Assembly: GCF_034675905.1 (NCBI RefSeq)
Contig: NZ_JAUCCV010000007.1
Span: 1 to 64,000, forward strand
Length of the DNA: 64,000 bases
Reading direction: 5' to 3'
Origin: Castellaniella sp034675905
GTDB taxonomy: Bacteria > Pseudomonadota > Gammaproteobacteria > Burkholderiales > Burkholderiaceae_B
Under the pieces are notes generated by a model. The model saw only the letters and a list, made by a program, of their open reading frames with translations, did not search any database and was not told where the DNA came from. The position numbers and the translations under genes are program-made. This document shows positions 35,037-44,524 of this stretch, in pieces (the stretch's first letter is position 1; each line of letters opens with the position of its first letter).

Positions 35037-36491
35037 ATGCTGGCCATCACACAATTCCTGTCGGACTACTGGCCGCATCTGGTGGCGGCCATCTCGCTGA
35101 CGCTCAGCGTCTCTGCCGCCATCCACGCGGCCATGAACAAAAACGACGTGCGGGCCGCCATCGCCTGGGTCGGGGTCGTCCTGATGTCGCCGTTTCTGGG
35201 CCCTTTCCTGTACTTGGTGGCCGGCATCAACCGCATCCGCCATGATCAACTGTCTACCCAGCGCAGCCGGTTGATCAAGGATTACGTCAACCACGCGCGA
35301 GAACCCATCCGCGATATCGCTACGCTGGCTGGCCCGCAATTCGCGTCGTTGCGTGTGCTGGGCGACCGTATCAGCCGTTTTCCTCTGCACGACGGCAACC
35401 ACATCACGCTGCTCGACAGCGGCGACCAAGCTTATCCGGCCATGCTGCAGGCAATCGATTCCGCCGCCCATTGCATCGCCTTGCAAAGCTATATCTTCGA
35501 CCATGACCGGATCGGCCTGCAGTTCGCCGAGGCCCTGCGCCGCGCCCATGACCGGGGTATCGTCATCCGGGTGCTGATCGATTCGGTGGGGTCCAAATAT
35601 TCCCGCCCGCCCATCATTCATCTGCTGCGCCGCTACGGCATCCACACCGAACTGTTCATGTCCAATATGCTGGGCCTGCGCATGCCGTACGCCAACCTGC
35701 GCAGCCACCGCAAGATCCTGTTCATCGACGGCCACCTGGGCTTCATGGGCGGCATGAACATCCGCGAAAGCTTCATGACGTCCCTGATGGGGCGCCACGC
35801 CGCCCGCGACACGCATTTCCGCATCGAAGGGCCGGCAGCCACCCAGCTGTTCGCCGTCTTTGCCAACGATTGGGAATTCACCACGCGCGAACGGCTGCGC
35901 ATCGAGGACTGGTGCCAGCGCACGATAGACGCGCCGCAGCCTCAGGTGCCGGCCCGCTGCATCCGCTCCAGCCCGGACCGTTTCATCGCCGCCACCCATA
36001 ACGTGCTGCTGGGCGCTCTGGCCGTCGCCCAACGGCACGTGCGCATTCAATCGCCCTATTTCCTGCCCGACCAGACCCTGATGGGTGCGCTGAATACGGC
36101 GGCCCGCCGGGGCATCCAGGTGGATATCGTCATCCCCGGGCGCAACAATCTGCGGCTGGTCAACTGCGCCATGACGGCCCAGCTGGCGCAGGTCATCGCC
36201 GGCGGATGCCGGATCTGGCGCAGCCGGGGCAATTTCGATCATTCCAAGCTGATCACCATCGACGACGGCTGGTCCTATGTGGGCTCATCGAATATGGACC
36301 CGCGCAGCCTGCGGCTGAACTTCGAACTGGACATGGAAATCTACGACCCGGCGATGGCCCGCCAGATCGCCGAACGCATCGACGGCGAAATCGCCCAGGC
36401 CGATCTGGTCACGCTGGAATCCCTGAAGGCCATTCCGTTCCTGAAACAGCTGCGTAATCGCGTCATCTGGCTGGCCAGCCCTTACCTGTAG
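35037..36491 (+). CDS. cls: Cardiolipin synthase (phospholipase D family)
   Basis: 484 aa. Two N-terminal membrane helices (about residues 10-60) are followed by two PLD motifs: SHRKILFIDGHLGFMGGMNI and DHSKLITIDDGWSYVGSSNM, each with HxK and D. It joins phosphatidylglycerol molecules (or uses another donor) into cardiolipin at the inner membrane. Length matches ClsA-type enzymes. The start is ATG right after the small upstream gene. Confidence 0.92.
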   Translation: MLAITQFLSDYWPHLVAAISLTLSVSAAIHAAMNKNDVRAAIAWVGVVLMSPFLGPFLYLVAGINRIRHDQLSTQRSRLIKDYVNHAREPIRDIATLAGPQFASLRVLGDRISRFPLHDGNHITLLDSGDQAYPAMLQAIDSAAHCIALQSYIFDHDRIGLQFAEALRRAHDRGIVIRVLIDSVGSKYSRPPIIHLLRRYGIHTELFMSNMLGLRMPYANLRSHRKILFIDGHLGFMGGMNIRESFMTSLMGRHAARDTHFRIEGPAATQLFAVFANDWEFTTRERLRIEDWCQRTIDAPQPQVPARCIRSSPDRFIAATHNVLLGALAVAQRHVRIQSPYFLPDQTLMGALNTAARRGIQVDIVIPGRNNLRLVNCAMTAQLAQVIAGGCRIWRSRGNFDHSKLITIDDGWSYVGSSNMDPRSLRLNFELDMEIYDPAMARQIAERIDGEIAQADLVTLESLKAIPFLKQLRNRVIWLASPYL

Positions 36492-36596
36492 ACCCAGACG
36501 TCATATCAACACAAGGCGCCTGGGCGTTGCAGCATACAGGACCGAAATGGTGCAGAATAAACGGGTTCGTTTCATGAACTTTCTCGGATCCGCACC

Positions 36597-37076
36597 ATGA
36601 CTCAACGTCTCAATTACTACCAGGCCTCGCCCGAGGCCGCCCAAAAATATTCCGAATTCAGCCAGACGCTGCATAAAAACCCTTTCCTGGCCAAGATCGG
36701 CTATCTGGTCACGTTGCGGGCGTCGCAACTGAACGGCTGCGCCTTCTGCGTGGATATGCACGTCAAAGAAGGCAAGCTGGCTGGCGAACGCGAACTACGC
36801 CTGCATCACGTCGCCGTCTGGCGCGAATCGCCGCTGTTCGACGCCAAGGAAAAAGCCATTCTGGAATGGACCGAAGCCCTGACTCAACTGCCGCCCCACG
36901 GCATCCCGGATGAACTGTTTCAACGGGTGCACGCCCAGCTATCCGACCAGGAACTGGCCGACCTGTCGTTCCTGATCGTCGGCATCAACGGCTGGAACCG
37001 CCTGGGCGTGGCCTTTCAACCGGTGCCCGGCTCGGCCGACAAGCAATTCGGGCTGGACAAGGCCGGTCTGAACTAA
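36597..37076 (+). CDS. Carboxymuconolactone decarboxylase/AhpD-family protein
   Basis: 159 aa, helical. The redox motif is NGCAFCVDMHVKEGK (CxxC plus H), as in AhpD-like peroxidase partners, followed by EKAILEWTEALT and a C-terminal IVGINGWNRLGVAF. It probably reduces peroxides or protects from oxidants; the exact role is not evident. It stands alone, with a modest promoter-like gap upstream. Convergent with the next gene. Confidence 0.88.
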   Translation: MTQRLNYYQASPEAAQKYSEFSQTLHKNPFLAKIGYLVTLRASQLNGCAFCVDMHVKEGKLAGERELRLHHVAVWRESPLFDAKEKAILEWTEALTQLPPHGIPDELFQRVHAQLSDQELADLSFLIVGINGWNRLGVAFQPVPGSADKQFGLDKAGLN

Positions 37077-37124
37077 GACCCGACGGGGCGCCGATCCAAA
37101 CGCCCCGCTGCGCCCCACCGCCCC

Positions 37125-38336
37125 TCAAGCGGCGGCTGCCTGGCCCAGCGCCTGCGCCAGATCCGCCTTCAGGTCGTCGATGTGCTCCACCCCGACCGAC
37201 ATGCGCACAAAATTGGGCTCGATGCCGGCCGCCTGCATCTCGGTCTCGGTCATGGAACTGGCCCACATCGAAGCCGTATGCACGGCCAGGGTTTCCACCC
37301 CGCCCAGGCTGACCGCCTGGGTCGCCAGCTTCAGCGCCGACACAAAGCGCTGAGTCTGCGCATAGCCGCCGCGGATCGAATACGCCACGATGGCGCCAAA
37401 CCCCGTCATCTGGCGGGCGGCCAGCTCGTGCTGGGCGTGACTGGGCAGCCCCGGATACAGCACGCGTTCCACTTCCGGCCGCGATTCCAGCCACTGCGCC
37501 ACCGCCAGGGCGTTGGCATTGATGCGCTCCATCCGCAAAGACAGCGTCCGCAGACCGCGCAACAGCAGCCACGCATCCATGGGTGACAACACCGCCCCCA
37601 GGGTGACGTGCATCTTCCAGATCTGTTCCGCCAGCGCATTGCTGCAGCAGATGGCGCCCGCCATGATGTCGCTATGCCCGCCCAGGTATTTGGTGGCGCT
37701 GTGCACGACGATATCGATGCCTAGGGCATGCGGACGCTGATTCAGAGGCGAAGCAAAGGTATTGTCGGCCACCGTCAGAATGCCCCGCGACCGGGCGATC
37801 TGCGCCACGGCGGCCAGATCCGTGATCGACAGGCTGGGGTTGACCGGGGTTTCGACCATGATCAGTTTCGTATCGGGCCGCAGGACCGCCGTCAGACTGT
37901 CCAGGTCTGTCTGATCGAAATAGCTGACCTGCACGCCGTAGCGGGTCAGGACCTCGGAAAAGAGCTTGGACGTGCTCATGTAATGGCGCTGCTGGGCCAC
38001 CACATGGTCCCCCGCTTTCAACAGGGCCAGGATCGTGGTGCAGATCGCCCCCATGCCGGACCCGGTCAGCAAGGCGGTTTCCGTGCCTTCCAGGCCCGCC
38101 AGGATGGCTTCCACGTGCTTGTTGACCGGATTGCCATGGCGCGTATAGAAATTGGCGGGGCGCACCGTCGTCGCCATGGCCGAAAACGCCTCTGCCGATT
38201 CCGCCCGGAACGTCGCGCTGTAATGGATGGGCGGCACCACTGCCGCGTCATGATGGCAGGCGGCATCACCGTGCAAAACGACAGTCTGTTCACGCCAGGA
38301 CGACTGATCGGGCGTATCGGGCGAATGCGGATTCAT
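37125..38336 (-). CDS. Cys/Met metabolism PLP-dependent enzyme (cystathionine gamma-synthase / methionine gamma-lyase type)
   Basis: 403 aa. PLP Lys in HSATKYLGGHSDIMAG, substrate-binding Tyr/Arg in FYTRHGNPVNKHVEA, and SGMGAICTTILALLKAGDHVV. Family members perform gamma-replacement or elimination on homoserine esters, cystathionine or methionine; sequence alone cannot choose. The start is set at 38336: the ATG at 38393 lies inside the actP terminator hairpin, so the longer version is unlikely. A role beside the sulfur genes (cysJIG) elsewhere in the window is possible. Confidence 0.85.
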   Translation of the reverse strand: MNPHSPDTPDQSSWREQTVVLHGDAACHHDAAVVPPIHYSATFRAESAEAFSAMATTVRPANFYTRHGNPVNKHVEAILAGLEGTETALLTGSGMGAICTTILALLKAGDHVVAQQRHYMSTSKLFSEVLTRYGVQVSYFDQTDLDSLTAVLRPDTKLIMVETPVNPSLSITDLAAVAQIARSRGILTVADNTFASPLNQRPHALGIDIVVHSATKYLGGHSDIMAGAICCSNALAEQIWKMHVTLGAVLSPMDAWLLLRGLRTLSLRMERINANALAVAQWLESRPEVERVLYPGLPSHAQHELAARQMTGFGAIVAYSIRGGYAQTQRFVSALKLATQAVSLGGVETLAVHTASMWASSMTETEMQAAGIEPNFVRMSVGVEHIDDLKADLAQALGQAAAA

Positions 38337-38390
38337 GGGAAAGGTTCCAAAATACGTCAAGAGATTCATGATACTGCGAGGCGTCGAACG

Positions 38391-38418
38391 CATTGGGCCG
38401 CCCTTGGGCGGCCCAATG
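38391..38418 (-). terminator. Terminator-like hairpin after actP
   Basis: CATTGGGCCGCC and GGCGGCCCAATG form a perfect 12-bp stem with a CTTG loop, 20 bp beyond the actP stop. It separates actP from the PLP-enzyme gene downstream on the same strand. Confidence 0.6.
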
Positions 38419-38437
38419 CCTGTACAGCCGCTACCGA

Positions 38438-40159
38438 TCAGTGCGCGCTGGCAGCCGCCGCGCCAATGCCGGTTTCGCTGCGCACGGTCTGCGCCTCGAA
38501 GCCGGCCCGGTCGATCCGCGCCCGATCACTTTGGTCCGTGACCGAAAACAGCCAGATCGACACAAAGCCGATGGTCATGGAAAACAGCGCCGGCGAGGCA
38601 TACGGAAACCAGGCCGATCCCGCCGGATTGCCTAGTGTGGCTTCCCACACGGACGGCGACACGACCGTCAGGCCCACGGCGCTGATCAAACCGGCAAAGC
38701 CGCCGATCATGGCGCCGCGCGTGGTGCAGCCCTTCCACAGCACGGACATGAACAGCACCGGGAAATTGGCGGACGCCGCCACGGCAAAGGCCAGCGACAC
38801 CATGAAGGCGATGTTCTGTTTCTCGAACACAATGCCCAGCACCACGGCGATGATGCCCAGGATGATGGTGGTGACCTTGGCCACCTTCATTTCCTGGGCG
38901 TGCGTGGCATTGCCTTTTTTCACCAGGGTGGCATAGATGTCATGCGATACGGCTGAGGTACCCGACAGCGTCAGCCCGGCGACCACGGCCAGAATCGTGG
39001 CAAAGGCCACCGCCGACATGAAGCCCAGGAACACATTGCCGCCCACGGCATCGGCCAGGTGCACCGCCGCCATATTGCCGCCGCCGATCAGGGCGCCGGC
39101 CGTATCCAGGAACTGCGGATTGGTCGATACCAGCACGATGGCGCCAAAGCCGATGATGAAGGTCAGGACGTAGAAATAGCCGATCCAGGTCGTGGCCCAG
39201 AACACCGATTTGCGGGCCTCGCGCGCATCGGGCACGGTAAAGAAGCGCATCAGGATGTGCGGCAAGCCAGCCGTGCCGAACATCAGCGCCATGCCGAACG
39301 AAATCGCGCTGATCGGGTCCTTGATGAAATTGCCCGGCCCCATGATGGACTGCCCCAGGGAACCTGCCTGCGCCGCGTCCTTGCCGGCATTCATGGCCGT
39401 CAGGGTCTTGACCTCGACCGCCGCCGCAAACAGGCGTTCCGGCGAAAAGCCGTAATGCGCCAGCACCATCAGGGCCATGAAGGTCGCCCCCGCCAGCAGC
39501 ATGGCCGCCTTGATGATCTGCACCCAGGTCGTAGCCGTCATGCCGCCAAACAGCACATAGACCATCATCAGCACACCGACCACCACGACGGCGATCCAGT
39601 ATTCCAGGCCGAACAGCAGCTTGATCAACTGACCGGCGCCGACCATCTGGGCGATCAGATAGAACGCCACGACAACCAGCGTGCCGGATGCCGCAAAGGC
39701 GCGGATCGGACCCTGCTTGAAGCGATAGGCGGCCACGTCGGCAAAGGTGAATTTACCCAGATTGCGCAGACGCTCGGCCATCAGGAAGGTCAGGATCGGC
39801 CAGCCCACCAGAAAGCCGATGGAATAGATCAGGCCATCGTAGCCGTTGATCATCACGGCGGCGGAAATCCCCAGAAAGGACGCCGCCGACATATAGTCGC
39901 CCGCAATCGCCAGACCGTTCTGAAAGCCGGTGATGCCGCCGCCGGCCGTATAGAAATCCGCCGCCGAACGGGTCCGGTTGGCGGCCCACTTCGTGATCCA
40001 CAAAGTCATCAGCACGAACAGGCCGAACATGATGATGGCGGTCCAGTTGGTCGGCTGCTGCTGCAGTTCGCCCAGATCGCCGCCTGCCGCATGGGCCGCA
40101 CCTGCCAGCGCTGCCATCAAAGCCAGCGCACCGACGGTGCGCACGGTCATCTGCTTCAT
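38438..40159 (-). CDS. actP: Cation/acetate symporter ActP
   Basis: 573 aa of the sodium:solute symporter family: a cleavable-looking N-terminal segment, then about 13 membrane helices. Family segments include ADFYTAGGGITGFQNGLAIAGDYMSAASFLG near residue 70 and GLTLSGTSAVSHDIYA near 410. It takes up acetate and other short carboxylates. It follows yjcH by one base, the standard yjcH-actP pair. Confidence 0.94.
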   Translation of the reverse strand: MKQMTVRTVGALALMAALAGAAHAAGGDLGELQQQPTNWTAIIMFGLFVLMTLWITKWAANRTRSAADFYTAGGGITGFQNGLAIAGDYMSAASFLGISAAVMINGYDGLIYSIGFLVGWPILTFLMAERLRNLGKFTFADVAAYRFKQGPIRAFAASGTLVVVAFYLIAQMVGAGQLIKLLFGLEYWIAVVVVGVLMMVYVLFGGMTATTWVQIIKAAMLLAGATFMALMVLAHYGFSPERLFAAAVEVKTLTAMNAGKDAAQAGSLGQSIMGPGNFIKDPISAISFGMALMFGTAGLPHILMRFFTVPDAREARKSVFWATTWIGYFYVLTFIIGFGAIVLVSTNPQFLDTAGALIGGGNMAAVHLADAVGGNVFLGFMSAVAFATILAVVAGLTLSGTSAVSHDIYATLVKKGNATHAQEMKVAKVTTIILGIIAVVLGIVFEKQNIAFMVSLAFAVAASANFPVLFMSVLWKGCTTRGAMIGGFAGLISAVGLTVVSPSVWEATLGNPAGSAWFPYASPALFSMTIGFVSIWLFSVTDQSDRARIDRAGFEAQTVRSETGIGAAAASAH

Positions 40160-40160
40160 C

Positions 40161-40463
40161 TCAGGCCTCCTGCACGATTTCGCGCGTCAAGCGGTCGAAT
40201 TCGCTATTGGCGCGGCGCACGTACAGGCCAGTCACCAGAATGCTGAACACGATGATGCCGAAACCGACCGGAATACCCCAGGTCATGACCCCGTCGCCCA
40301 GCTTCAGGGCAAACAGTTCCTTGTCGAACGCGATCACGCCGATGAAAGCGTAATACACGATCAGCATGGCCACGGTCAGCGTCCAGCCATAGCGCAGACG
40401 GGTGCGGCGCAGATGCTGATATTTCGGGTTGGACACAATGCTTTGTGTCTGTTGGTTTCCCAT
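40161..40463 (-). CDS. yjcH: DUF485 membrane protein (YjcH-like)
   Basis: 100 aa with two membrane helices (about residues 25-45 and 63-83). The N-terminus NPKYQHLRRTRLRYGW and the LTVAMLIVYYAFI helix are typical of DUF485. Found beside actP in many proteobacteria and probably a partner or stability factor of the symporter. A GGAG ribosome binding site precedes the ATG. Confidence 0.9.
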   Translation of the reverse strand: MGNQQTQSIVSNPKYQHLRRTRLRYGWTLTVAMLIVYYAFIGVIAFDKELFALKLGDGVMTWGIPVGFGIIVFSILVTGLYVRRANSEFDRLTREIVQEA

Positions 40464-40629
40464 GTCGGTCTCCTACTCATGTCATTGGCAATGGGTTTTA
40501 TCCGCCGAGCAAGGTAGAGGCCGGGTCTTACGGAGACCTTACATTTTCGTTAACGCACGCCCGGATCAGGGAAAACACCGATCCCCGAATTGCACGTTAG
40601 AATTCAGGGTTCATAGGCGTCATGCCTCA

Positions 40630-40706
40630 CCGCCCTTAGCTCAGTTGGATAGAGCAACGGCCTTCTAAGCCGTAGGTCACTGGTTCGAATCCAGTAGGGC
40701 GGACCA
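40630..40706 (+). tRNA. tRNA-Arg (TCT)
   Basis: 77 nt including CCA. The acceptor CCGCCCT pairs with AGGGCGG, the D arm is AGCTCAGTTGGATAGAG, the anticodon stem ACGGC/GCCGT holds the loop CTTCTAA with TCT at 40664-40666, and the T arm is CTGGTTCGAATCCAG. Confidence 0.97.
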
Positions 40707-40817
40707 CTTCCTACGCATCCCCTTGACCTTCCCCCCATGGGAAGGATCACACTGCAAAGCAGCCCGACCCACACTGGGCGCCATCTGCAATGAAGGACTG
40801 AATCAAGGGATGAACCC

Positions 40818-42413
40818 ATGCGACGTAGAGATTTCCTGACCCGCCTGGCGGGCTCGGCTGGCTTGGTCCTCGCCACCGGCGTACGGCCCGCGCTGGGCAT
40901 GGAAGGCATGCACCATGCCGCCGGCAGCACGGCGATGGCGCAGCCGCAACACGGTATGCACGCAGATGCGCTGGCTGCCAGCGATGCCATTCCGCTCGGG
41001 CAGCCCTTTGCCGCACCGGCCGTTCTGAACAACACCGCTGCCCAGCCCGGCAGATTCACGGCGACGCTGGTGGCCGCCCCTGCCGATATCCAGCTGATAC
41101 CGGGCATCACCACCCAGGCATGGGTCTATAACGGCCAGTTCCCCGGCCCCCTGATCGATCTGCAGGCGGGCGACGAGGTCGACATCACGCTGGAAAATCA
41201 TTTGCCCCAGCCGACCACGATTCACTGGCACGGCTTGCCCGTGCCCCCGGATCAGGACGGCAATCCCGGCGATGCCGTGGCGCCAGGGGCCAGTCGCAGC
41301 TACCGTTTCAAGATTCCCGACGATGCCGAGGGCCTGTACTGGTATCACCCCCACCCGCATGGGCAGACTGGCGAACAGGTTTACCGGGGATTGGCGGGCG
41401 CCATCCGCGTACATCCCAAACACGACGCGCTGGCGGCGATTCCCGAACGCATTCTCGCCATCACCGACTTGCGATTGACGGCGCAGGGCGTCATTCCCGA
41501 CAACGACATGATGGACTGGATGAATGGCCGCGAAGGGCAGTTCGCACTGGTCAATGGCCTGAACCGCCCGGTGCTGCCTTTCGATGCGGGCGGGCAGGAG
41601 CGCTGGCAGGTGCTCAACGCCACCAATTCCCGCTACCTGCGCCTGGCGCTGCCAGGACATGAACTCACGCTGCTGGGAACCGATGGCGGACGCATCGAAC
41701 ACGCGCAAACAGGATTGCCGGACATTCTGATTGCCCCGGCCCAGCGGGTGGAGCTGCTGGTGACCGCCGCCGGCGCAGCAGACAGCACATTGATGGCCAA
41801 GACCTATGCGCGCGGCAAGATGGGCGGCGCCAGCGAAACGATCGCTACGCCGCTGATGCAGGTGGATTTCAGCGCCGTGCAGCCGCAGCCGTCTCTTGTC
41901 TTGCCGCAGCCGTTGCGCCCGTTTCAAGCCTTGCCCGAGGCGACGGCGCACAAACGCGTCGTCATGAGCGAAAGCATGCCCATGGGCCACGGATCGCACG
42001 GCATGGGGAACATGATGTCAGCAGGCGGCATGGGCATGATGAACATGGACGGCATGATGGCGAACGGGCGCCCCTCGATGATGCAGTTCCTGCTCAACGG
42101 CAAGGCCTTCGACATGCAGCGCATCGATCTGCACATCGCCGCCGGCGTCTGGGAGGACTGGGAGATCGTCAACGATTCGGACATGGACCATCCCTTCCAT
42201 ATCCACGGCACGCAATTCGCCGTGCTGGAGCGCACCCTGAACGGGCGCACACGCCAGGAACCCTTTCGCGCCTGGTACGACACGGTCAATCTGCAAGCCC
42301 AGGAAACCGTGCGCATCCGCGTCATGCAGACCGACAAGGGTATCCGCATGTTCCATTGCCACATTCTGGAGCACGAAGATCTGGGCATGATGGGACACTT
42401 GCAGGTAAGCTGA
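40818..42413 (+). CDS. Multicopper oxidase (CueO/CopA-like), Tat-exported
   Basis: 531 aa. The start MRRRDFLTRLAGSAGLVLA is a twin-arginine signal. Copper sites: HWHGLPVP, YWYHPHPHG, HPFHIHGTQF and the type-1/3 segment HCHILEHEDLGMM. A Met-rich stretch (about residues 391-425: MPMGHGSHGMGNMM and onward) resembles the Cu(I) site of CueO. It probably oxidises Cu(I) in the periplasm and gives copper tolerance. No copper sensor or pump gene lies beside it here. Confidence 0.9.
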   Translation: MRRRDFLTRLAGSAGLVLATGVRPALGMEGMHHAAGSTAMAQPQHGMHADALAASDAIPLGQPFAAPAVLNNTAAQPGRFTATLVAAPADIQLIPGITTQAWVYNGQFPGPLIDLQAGDEVDITLENHLPQPTTIHWHGLPVPPDQDGNPGDAVAPGASRSYRFKIPDDAEGLYWYHPHPHGQTGEQVYRGLAGAIRVHPKHDALAAIPERILAITDLRLTAQGVIPDNDMMDWMNGREGQFALVNGLNRPVLPFDAGGQERWQVLNATNSRYLRLALPGHELTLLGTDGGRIEHAQTGLPDILIAPAQRVELLVTAAGAADSTLMAKTYARGKMGGASETIATPLMQVDFSAVQPQPSLVLPQPLRPFQALPEATAHKRVVMSESMPMGHGSHGMGNMMSAGGMGMMNMDGMMANGRPSMMQFLLNGKAFDMQRIDLHIAAGVWEDWEIVNDSDMDHPFHIHGTQFAVLERTLNGRTRQEPFRAWYDTVNLQAQETVRIRVMQTDKGIRMFHCHILEHEDLGMMGHLQVS

Positions 42414-42451
42414 CTGCCACCGCGCAACGCAGCACCCAAAAGGACACTTTC

Positions 42452-43222
42452 ATGACTTGGTCGGCACAGCAATACAGCCTGTTCGAAGCAGAACGCACTC
42501 GTCCCGTCAGGGACCTGCTGTCCGCCGTCCCCCCGAAAGAAGTCGCCTGGGCGGCCGACCTGGGCTGCGGCCCAGGCAATTCCACCGAAGTCCTGCTGCA
42601 TCGCTGCCCGGATGCGGCCATCACCGGCGTGGATTCTTCATCCGATATGCTGGACGCCGCCCGCGAACGGCTGCCCGGATTGCGCTTTCAGCAGGCGGAC
42701 ATCGCCGCCTGGCAGCCGTCCGATCCCTACGACCTGATCCTGGCCAATGCATCGCTGCAGTGGATTCCCGACCACGCGGCGCTGTTCCCGCAGCTGGCCG
42801 GCTGCCTGACCCCCGGCGGCAGCCTGGCCATCCAGATGCCCGACAATCAGGACGAGCCCGTCAAACGCCTGTTGCGCCAGGTTGCCGCCAGCCCGCGCTG
42901 GGCGGACCGCCTGGGCGATGAACGCAGCACCCGTTTCCCCCGCCACCCGGCCACCTGGTACTACGATCTGCTCACGCCCCACTGCCGGCGGGTGGATATC
43001 TGGCGCACGACCTACTGGCACGTCCTGCCCGGCGGGGTGGATGCCATCGTCGAATGGTTCAAGGGCAGCGCCCTGCGGCCCTTTCTGGCCCTGCTGGACC
43101 CCCAGGAACAGCCCGCCTTCCTGCAGGATTATCGCGACGCCCTGGCGCAGGCCTATCCGGTGCAGGCGGACGGATCCGTTCTGTTACCGATTCCCCGGTT
43201 CTTTCTGGTCGCGACTCGTTAG
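42452..43222 (+). CDS. tam: Trans-aconitate 2-methyltransferase-like SAM enzyme
   Basis: 256 aa class I methyltransferase. SAM site: AADLGCGPGNSTEVLLHR; then GVDSSSDMLDAARERLP and LILANASLQWIPDHAALF. The C-terminal part includes TYWHVLPGGVDAIVEWFKGS as in Tam. Tam methylates trans-aconitate, a by-product that blocks aconitase. The ATG at 42452 with AAAAGGACACTTTC upstream gives the right length; the longer frame from 42356 does not. Confidence 0.87.
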   Translation: MTWSAQQYSLFEAERTRPVRDLLSAVPPKEVAWAADLGCGPGNSTEVLLHRCPDAAITGVDSSSDMLDAARERLPGLRFQQADIAAWQPSDPYDLILANASLQWIPDHAALFPQLAGCLTPGGSLAIQMPDNQDEPVKRLLRQVAASPRWADRLGDERSTRFPRHPATWYYDLLTPHCRRVDIWRTTYWHVLPGGVDAIVEWFKGSALRPFLALLDPQEQPAFLQDYRDALAQAYPVQADGSVLLPIPRFFLVATR

Positions 43223-43278
43223 ACCCAGCCGTGCAAATGCTAAAGTGCCGGGCACAGACCTTTATCTTGCCTTTCTCC

Positions 43279-44502
43279 ATGCACGCCCCCCGGTTTCTCC
43301 ACGCATTTTCCCTGCTGCTCCTGCTGAGTATCGCGGCAGCCCCGGCCGCCCGGGCAGAACTTGTCCTGCGACTGGCCAGCCCGCAAGCCGCCCCTGGCGC
43401 CGCCGTCGAACTGGAAGGCCTGCTGGTCAACGACACCGGCAATCTGCTGGCCAGCCCCATCCCTGCCACCTTGAACGGCCAATGGACGGACGATCAGGGC
43501 CGCAACACGCCGGCCCGGTTTCAGCTGCGGACCTCGTCCAATGCCGCCGACCTGCCGGCCAATACCTTCACCCGCATGGCCTGGACCAGCACGGTACCGG
43601 CCAATGCCCAAGGGCTGCTGACCCTGACCATCCAGGGGGCGGACGACACCTTGCTGGCCTTGCGCGTCGGCGAGACGCCTCAAACAGCACAGATGGCGGC
43701 GGCGCCTGCCGCATTAGCGGATACCACGCACCCGGCCCTGCCGCCCGCCCGCCAGACCGGCGCCCCCCCTGCCGGCCTGTCCCCCTTTGAAACCTTCCGC
43801 AATGCGCTATCGCCCTACGATCCCATTTATTTCGCATTAGGCCGCACCGGCGGGGCGAATGCCCGTTTCCAGCTCAGTTTCAAATACCGGCCCTTCAGCC
43901 CCACGGACCCGGCCAACCCCGGTTTCATGGATAACTGGTATATCGGCTACACCCAGACATCCCTATGGGATCTGCATTCGGATTCCATTCCCTTTGTGGA
44001 CACGACCTACAACCCCAGCCTGTTCTGGGCCCGGGACTCGCTCTGGACGACTGCGGACAAGCGCTGGTCCCTGGGCCTGAACGCAGGCGCCGAACACAAA
44101 TCCAATGGCAAGGACGGGGATGATTCTCGTTCCCTGAACGACCTGTACCTGCAACCGGAATTCAGCTACCGTTTCGACGGCGGCAGCCGCCTGAGCTTTC
44201 AGCCCCGCTTCAAGACCTATGTCGCCACCGATGGCGACATGCGCTACCAGGACTATCTGGGTTATGTTGACTGGAAACTGCGCTGGGCGCAGGACAACGG
44301 TCTGGTACTGTCGGGGCTGTACCGCCGGGGCAGCAGCGGCCACGCCACGCAGATGGAAGCCGCCTGGCCGCTGCAGCGCACCTTTCTGCACATGAACGGC
44401 TATCTGTACGTCCAGTATTTCCAGGGCTACGGCGAAACCCTGCTGGGCTATCAGCAGAAAAGCGATCCGCAAGTGCGGATCGGTATTGCCCTGGTCCCCT
44501 GA
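43279..44502 (+). CDS. Outer membrane phospholipase A (PldA-like)
   Basis: 407 aa. Signal peptide of about 26 residues (hydrophobic LLLLLSIAAAPAARA) and an N-terminal periplasmic-type segment rich in Ala/Pro, then a beta-barrel domain. Catalytic signature LNAGAEHKSNGKDGD matches the His-x-Ser-Asn of OMPLA. It hydrolyses outer-membrane phospholipids when asymmetry is lost. The extra domain of about 130 residues before the barrel is longer than in E. coli PldA. The next gene starts 22 bp later. Confidence 0.87.
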   Translation: MHAPRFLHAFSLLLLLSIAAAPAARAELVLRLASPQAAPGAAVELEGLLVNDTGNLLASPIPATLNGQWTDDQGRNTPARFQLRTSSNAADLPANTFTRMAWTSTVPANAQGLLTLTIQGADDTLLALRVGETPQTAQMAAAPAALADTTHPALPPARQTGAPPAGLSPFETFRNALSPYDPIYFALGRTGGANARFQLSFKYRPFSPTDPANPGFMDNWYIGYTQTSLWDLHSDSIPFVDTTYNPSLFWARDSLWTTADKRWSLGLNAGAEHKSNGKDGDDSRSLNDLYLQPEFSYRFDGGSRLSFQPRFKTYVATDGDMRYQDYLGYVDWKLRWAQDNGLVLSGLYRRGSSGHATQMEAAWPLQRTFLHMNGYLYVQYFQGYGETLLGYQQKSDPQVRIGIALVP

Positions 44503-44524
44503 CCAGGGGACTCAAGGACACGGC

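Noticed and set aside
33993..36242. Minus-strand open frame of 749 codons
   Set aside because: It runs across tRNA-His, the PACE gene and cls, all on the other strand; the product is low-complexity and without motifs.
38337..38393. Longer N-terminus for the Cys/Met PLP enzyme
   Set aside because: The upstream ATG is within a 12-bp terminator hairpin after actP, and the added residues do not match the family.
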